From the NCBI GenBank assembly GCA_023390485.1, contig JAEWCT010000423.1, positions 1 through 5,974 of the forward strand: a stretch of 5,974 bases of DNA, given 5' to 3'. This DNA comes from Pseudomonadota bacterium. GTDB lineage: Bacteria > Pseudomonadota > Alphaproteobacteria > Rhizobiales > Hyphomicrobiaceae. Of the stretch, positions 5,226-5,974 are shown piece by piece (the first letter of the stretch is position 1; each line of letters begins with the position of its first letter). The translations under genes were made by a program, and so were the position numbers. A model generated the notes under the pieces. The model worked only from the letters and a program-made list of their open reading frames with translations. It searched no databases and had not been told where the DNA came from.

Positions 5226-5470
5226 TGGGGCCTCGCAACGAAAATTCGATTTGAATTTTTATTTGCCCATTCGCGCGTCTTGAGCGAATGAATTGGGTGC
5301 AAAGCTCGGCTGCTGATTCCCGAAAACACGCTCTCTGTTTAGCCGTTCATTAAGCCCGAGCAGAAGACGCTATTTCGCGGCGACTGCGATAGGTTCACGG
5401 TTGCGGCCACTTTCCGAGGTGAAGGCAAGGGACGTGCGAGCGTCGCGCGTTCCGGTACCGGAGCTGAAGC
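5226..5470. other. Upstream region of the bd oxidase gene
   Basis: 245 nt without a convincing gene. It contains an AT-rich hairpin AAAATTC/GAATTTT (5241-5259) close after the small gene's stop, the longer imperfect hairpin at 5262-5303, and a short inverted repeat GACG/CGTC (5431-5444). I searched by eye for an FNR/FixK-type site (TTGAT-N4-ATCAA) and found none; no clear sigma-70 promoter was seen. Control of the oxidase probably lies here but is not legible. Confidence 0.5.
5262..5303 (+). repeat. Imperfect inverted repeat able to form a hairpin
   Basis: The inner stem is CATTCGC (5268-5274) with GCGAATG (5284-5290) around a 9-nt loop. After bulges, CC (5266-5267) pairs with GG (5295-5296), and TTTG (5262-5265) pairs with CAAA (5300-5303). 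No T-run follows, so it is not an ordinary terminator for the 80-residue gene. It could be an operator or a leader structure of the oxidase transcript. Confidence 0.4.
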
Positions 5471-5974
5471 ATGGATACCAGCGCGGCATCAACGGCAGCT
5501 CTCGAGCTAGCGCGCTGGCAGTTCGCCTTTACGGTTTCCTTTCACATCCTCTTCCCGGCGCTCACAATCGGGCTCGCAAGCTATCTCGTCACGCTCGAAG
5601 GTCTGTGGCTATGGACGCAGCAACCGAGATTTCGCGAGCTCTATTATTTCTGGGCGAAGGTATTCGCGATCAATTTCGCCATGGGCGTCGTCTCTGGGAT
5701 CGTCATGGCGTACCAGTTCGGCACCAACTGGAGCTTCTTCTCGACGTTCGCCGGCGGCGTCACTGGACCCCTGCTGGCCTACGAAGTCCTGACCGCCTTC
5801 TTCCTGGAAGCGGGCTTCCTTGGCGTGATGCTGTTCGGCTGGCAAAAAGTCGGCCCGGGCCTTCATTTTTTCGCGACGATCATGGTCGCCACCGGAACGC
5901 TGATTTCGACGGTCTGGATTCTCGCGTCCAACAGCTGGATGCAAACGCCGGCAGGTTTCACCGTGACGGACGGC
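5471..5974 (+). CDS. cydA: Cytochrome bd-type quinol oxidase subunit I, cyanide-insensitive (CioA) type; 3' end beyond window
   Basis: 168 residues are visible with no stop, about a third of the usual length, covering roughly the first four transmembrane helices. With subunit II it forms an inner-membrane oxidase that takes electrons from quinol and reduces O2 to water. Heme-site residues line up with E. coli CydA: H25 in SFHILFP (E. coli H19), E105 in LLAYE and E113 in AFFLE (E99 and E107, same spacing of eight). Other signatures are INFAMGVVSG, YQFGTNWS, GPGLHFFAT and ILASNSWMQTP. YQFGTNW, EAGFLGVMLFGW and LISTVWILASNSWMQTP follow the Pseudomonas CioA pattern rather than E. coli CydA. The start is firm: GGAG lies 7 nt upstream and an in-frame TGA at 5465-5467 excludes an earlier one. 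Subunit II should follow to the right. Confidence 0.93.
   Translation, partial: MDTSAASTAALELARWQFAFTVSFHILFPALTIGLASYLVTLEGLWLWTQQPRFRELYYFWAKVFAINFAMGVVSGIVMAYQFGTNWSFFSTFAGGVTGPLLAYEVLTAFFLEAGFLGVMLFGWQKVGPGLHFFATIMVATGTLISTVWILASNSWMQTPAGFTVTDG

Noticed and set aside
5241..5260. AAAATTC/GAATTTT hairpin with trailing T as a terminator for the 80-residue gene
   Set aside because: The stem is almost all A/T with a single G-C pair and would be weak; not called as a terminator.
5288..5353. 21-codon frame (MNWVQSSAADSRKHALCLAVH) before the bd oxidase gene
   Set aside because: No good ribosome site, no attenuator-like codon run or following terminator; start codon lies in the hairpin stem.
5609..5944. 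Minus-strand open frame of 111 residues opposite the bd oxidase gene
   Set aside because: Charged shadow of a conserved membrane protein gene.

Overview
The window looks like a chromosomal segment from a GC-rich alphaproteobacterium, most likely in the Hyphomicrobiales (Hyphomicrobium/Methylobacterium/Bradyrhizobium-like). This rests on GC-rich third codon positions, the CIO-type (Pseudomonas/alphaproteobacterial) character of the bd oxidase, and the pairing of a PanE2-like reductase with an AAE3-like acyl-CoA synthetase. The taxon is an inference from protein style, not from a marker gene.

Region 1 (1-3902) is a metabolic block. The 3' part of a ketopantoate-reductase-family gene (1-945, cut by the window edge) is followed after 40 nt, on the same strand, by an acyl-CoA synthetase (986-2506) that closely resembles plant AAE3/yeast Pcs60 oxalyl-CoA synthetases. 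A strong, apparently bidirectional terminator (2533-2561) separates this pair from a convergent MHS-type major facilitator transporter (2586-3902). In Methylobacterium extorquens a member of the same reductase family, PanE2, is an oxalyl-CoA reductase. The best joint reading is therefore an oxalate (or related dicarboxylate) assimilation module: uptake, ATP-dependent activation to oxalyl-CoA, then NADPH reduction to glyoxylate. This is inferred from family resemblance and gene order.

Region 2 (3903-4748) is mostly non-coding. It holds a 21-bp near-perfect palindrome (3998-4018) upstream of the transporter, a small exported protein on the minus strand (4191-4475), and a markedly AT-rich tract (about 31% G+C over 4621-4740) with nested inverted repeats around a possible sigma-70 -35 element.

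Region 3 (4749-5225) carries two small plus-strand genes: a 41-residue protein with one transmembrane segment, and an 80-residue protein with a clear signal peptide. I recognise neither family.

Region 4 (5226-5974) is a 245-nt upstream region containing an imperfect hairpin, followed by the 5' part of a cytochrome bd-type quinol oxidase subunit I gene of the cyanide-insensitive (CioA) type. That gene runs off the right edge. No rRNA, tRNA, CRISPR array, insertion sequence or phage gene was seen.
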